Below are positions 4,522-5,113 of a stretch of DNA of 5,113 bases, piece after piece. Numbering within the stretch: the stretch's first letter is position 1; each line of letters opens with the position of its first letter. This DNA is from Promethearchaeota archaeon (lineage in GTDB: Archaea; Asgardarchaeota; Lokiarchaeia; Sigynarchaeales; MK-D1): positions 1 to 5,113 of the forward strand of contig JAEOTN010000522.1 in the NCBI GenBank assembly GCA_016839865.1, read 5' to 3'. The position numbers and the translations under genes were made by a program. The notes below the pieces were generated by a model, which had not been told where the DNA came from, made no database searches, and was given only the letters and a program-made list of their open reading frames with translations.

Positions 4522-5113
4522 CGGACATTAGTTGCCTGAATCTTATCAGATAAGCTGGTAATTTGACTTTTTAGTTCCAGTATCGTTTTCTCTAGGTTTG
4601 ATGGTAATGCCCAATATGATTTACGTTGTGGATGGAATTTTTGGATAGCACGTTTGTACGCTTGGATTGCTTCTAGATAAAATCGGCATGTGGATTCATA
4701 ATCTTCTTTTTCCTGATAAGTATGCCCAATTTGATAGTTAATTTGCCCTACTCCTGCAAAATCCTCCGCTTTTTCAAACAAAATTGCAGCATTTTGTAAT
4801 ATTTCCAACCCCTTTTGTGAATCACCTTTACGCATTCTTATGTTTCCAATAAAAAAATCAGCATTTGCCATATAAAATAATTTACCGTATTTCTCTCCAC
4901 ATAGTTTGAGCTCTTTACTATACTTAATCGTTAAGTTGTCGTGCTTACTTTCGTAGCATAATTCAGATACATCTTGTAAAACATCGAGTAACTTATCACT
5001 GTAGTTTTCTCCCAATTCTTCAAGCTTGGATATAACTTGATTATATTTCTCCGTTCCCGTAAAAGAATCACCCAATTTGAATGCAATTCTCCCATCATAC
5101 TGGAGTTTTTCTA
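4488..5113 (-). CDS. TPR-like helical repeat protein, 5' end beyond the window
   Basis: The frame stays open to the right edge, giving 208 codons in view, the first incomplete. TTG 5075 could act as a start, with a GGGAGA motif 12 bases before it. But reading through upstream gives Phe-Lys-Leu-Gly-Asp-Ser, a typical TPR-type phrase, so the gene most likely begins outside the window. Visible are alpha-helical pairs of about 34-40 residues with TPR-like spacing, for example Tyr-x-Ile-Gly-x-x-Tyr-x-x-Lys-x-Asp-Tyr-x-x-Ala/Ser and the preceding Ile-Gly-Asn-x-x-x-x-Lys-Gly-Asp unit. The C-terminal ~40 residues look like a coiled coil (Leu-Glu-Lys, Leu-Lys-Ser, Leu-Ser-Asp heptads) with a charged end. 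There is no signal peptide or membrane segment in the visible part, so it is probably a cytoplasmic protein-protein interaction scaffold; any N-terminal effector domain is out of view. It is convergent with the nitroreductase, three bases apart. Confidence 0.75.
   Translation of the reverse strand, partial: EKLQYDGRIAFKLGDSFTGTEKYNQVISKLEELGENYSDKLLDVLQDVSELCYESKHDNLTIKYSKELKLCGEKYGKLFYMANADFFIGNIRMRKGDSQKGLEILQNAAILFEKAEDFAGVGQINYQIGHTYQEKEDYESTCRFYLEAIQAYKRAIQKFHPQRKSYWALPSNLEKTILELKSQITSLSDKIQATNVREKIKLDLEKV

Overview
The window is AT-rich (roughly one third G+C by eye) and looks archaeal. It has Shine-Dalgarno motifs on some genes, TATA-like boxes in the intergenic gaps, T-rich tracts after stop codons, membrane proteins with an ectodomain full of N-X-S/T sequons, and an archaeal SagB-type nitroreductase. 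A long acidic low-complexity protein with a C-terminal zinc finger gives a eukaryote-like flavour. An Asgard archaeon is my best guess, but no universal marker gene is present, so this is inference.

Layout. (1) 28-1355, plus strand: a tightly packed operon of three small membrane proteins. They are a single-pass anchor with a sequon-rich beta-type ectodomain, a protein with about four membrane segments and an acidic cytoplasmic tail, and a 90-residue protein with two membrane segments. The left edge may carry the last codons of a fourth, upstream gene. (2) 1356-1497: a gap with a T-rich terminator and TATA-like boxes. (3) 1498-2409, plus: a stand-alone radical SAM protein. (4) 2411-3211, minus: an acidic protein with zinc-binding motifs at both ends, tail-to-tail with the radical SAM gene and one base apart. 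(5) 3212-3413: a divergent promoter region with a 16-bp perfect palindrome around a TATA core and a 13-bp direct repeat. (6) 3414-4484, plus: a SagB-type nitroreductase fused to a C-terminal DUF3471/lipocalin-like domain. (7) 4488-5113, minus: a TPR-type helical repeat protein cut by the right edge, convergent with the nitroreductase and three bases apart.

Only the membrane trio is linked by operon structure. The other four genes are single transcription units in alternating orientation, so no shared pathway can be claimed. In both tail-to-tail pairs the T-rich termination tract of one gene lies inside the coding sequence of its neighbour. No tRNA, rRNA, CRISPR array, insertion sequence or phage gene was seen. 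The most novel candidates are the zinc-finger/acidic protein, the nitroreductase fusion and the sequon-rich membrane trio; none can be assigned a function from sequence alone.
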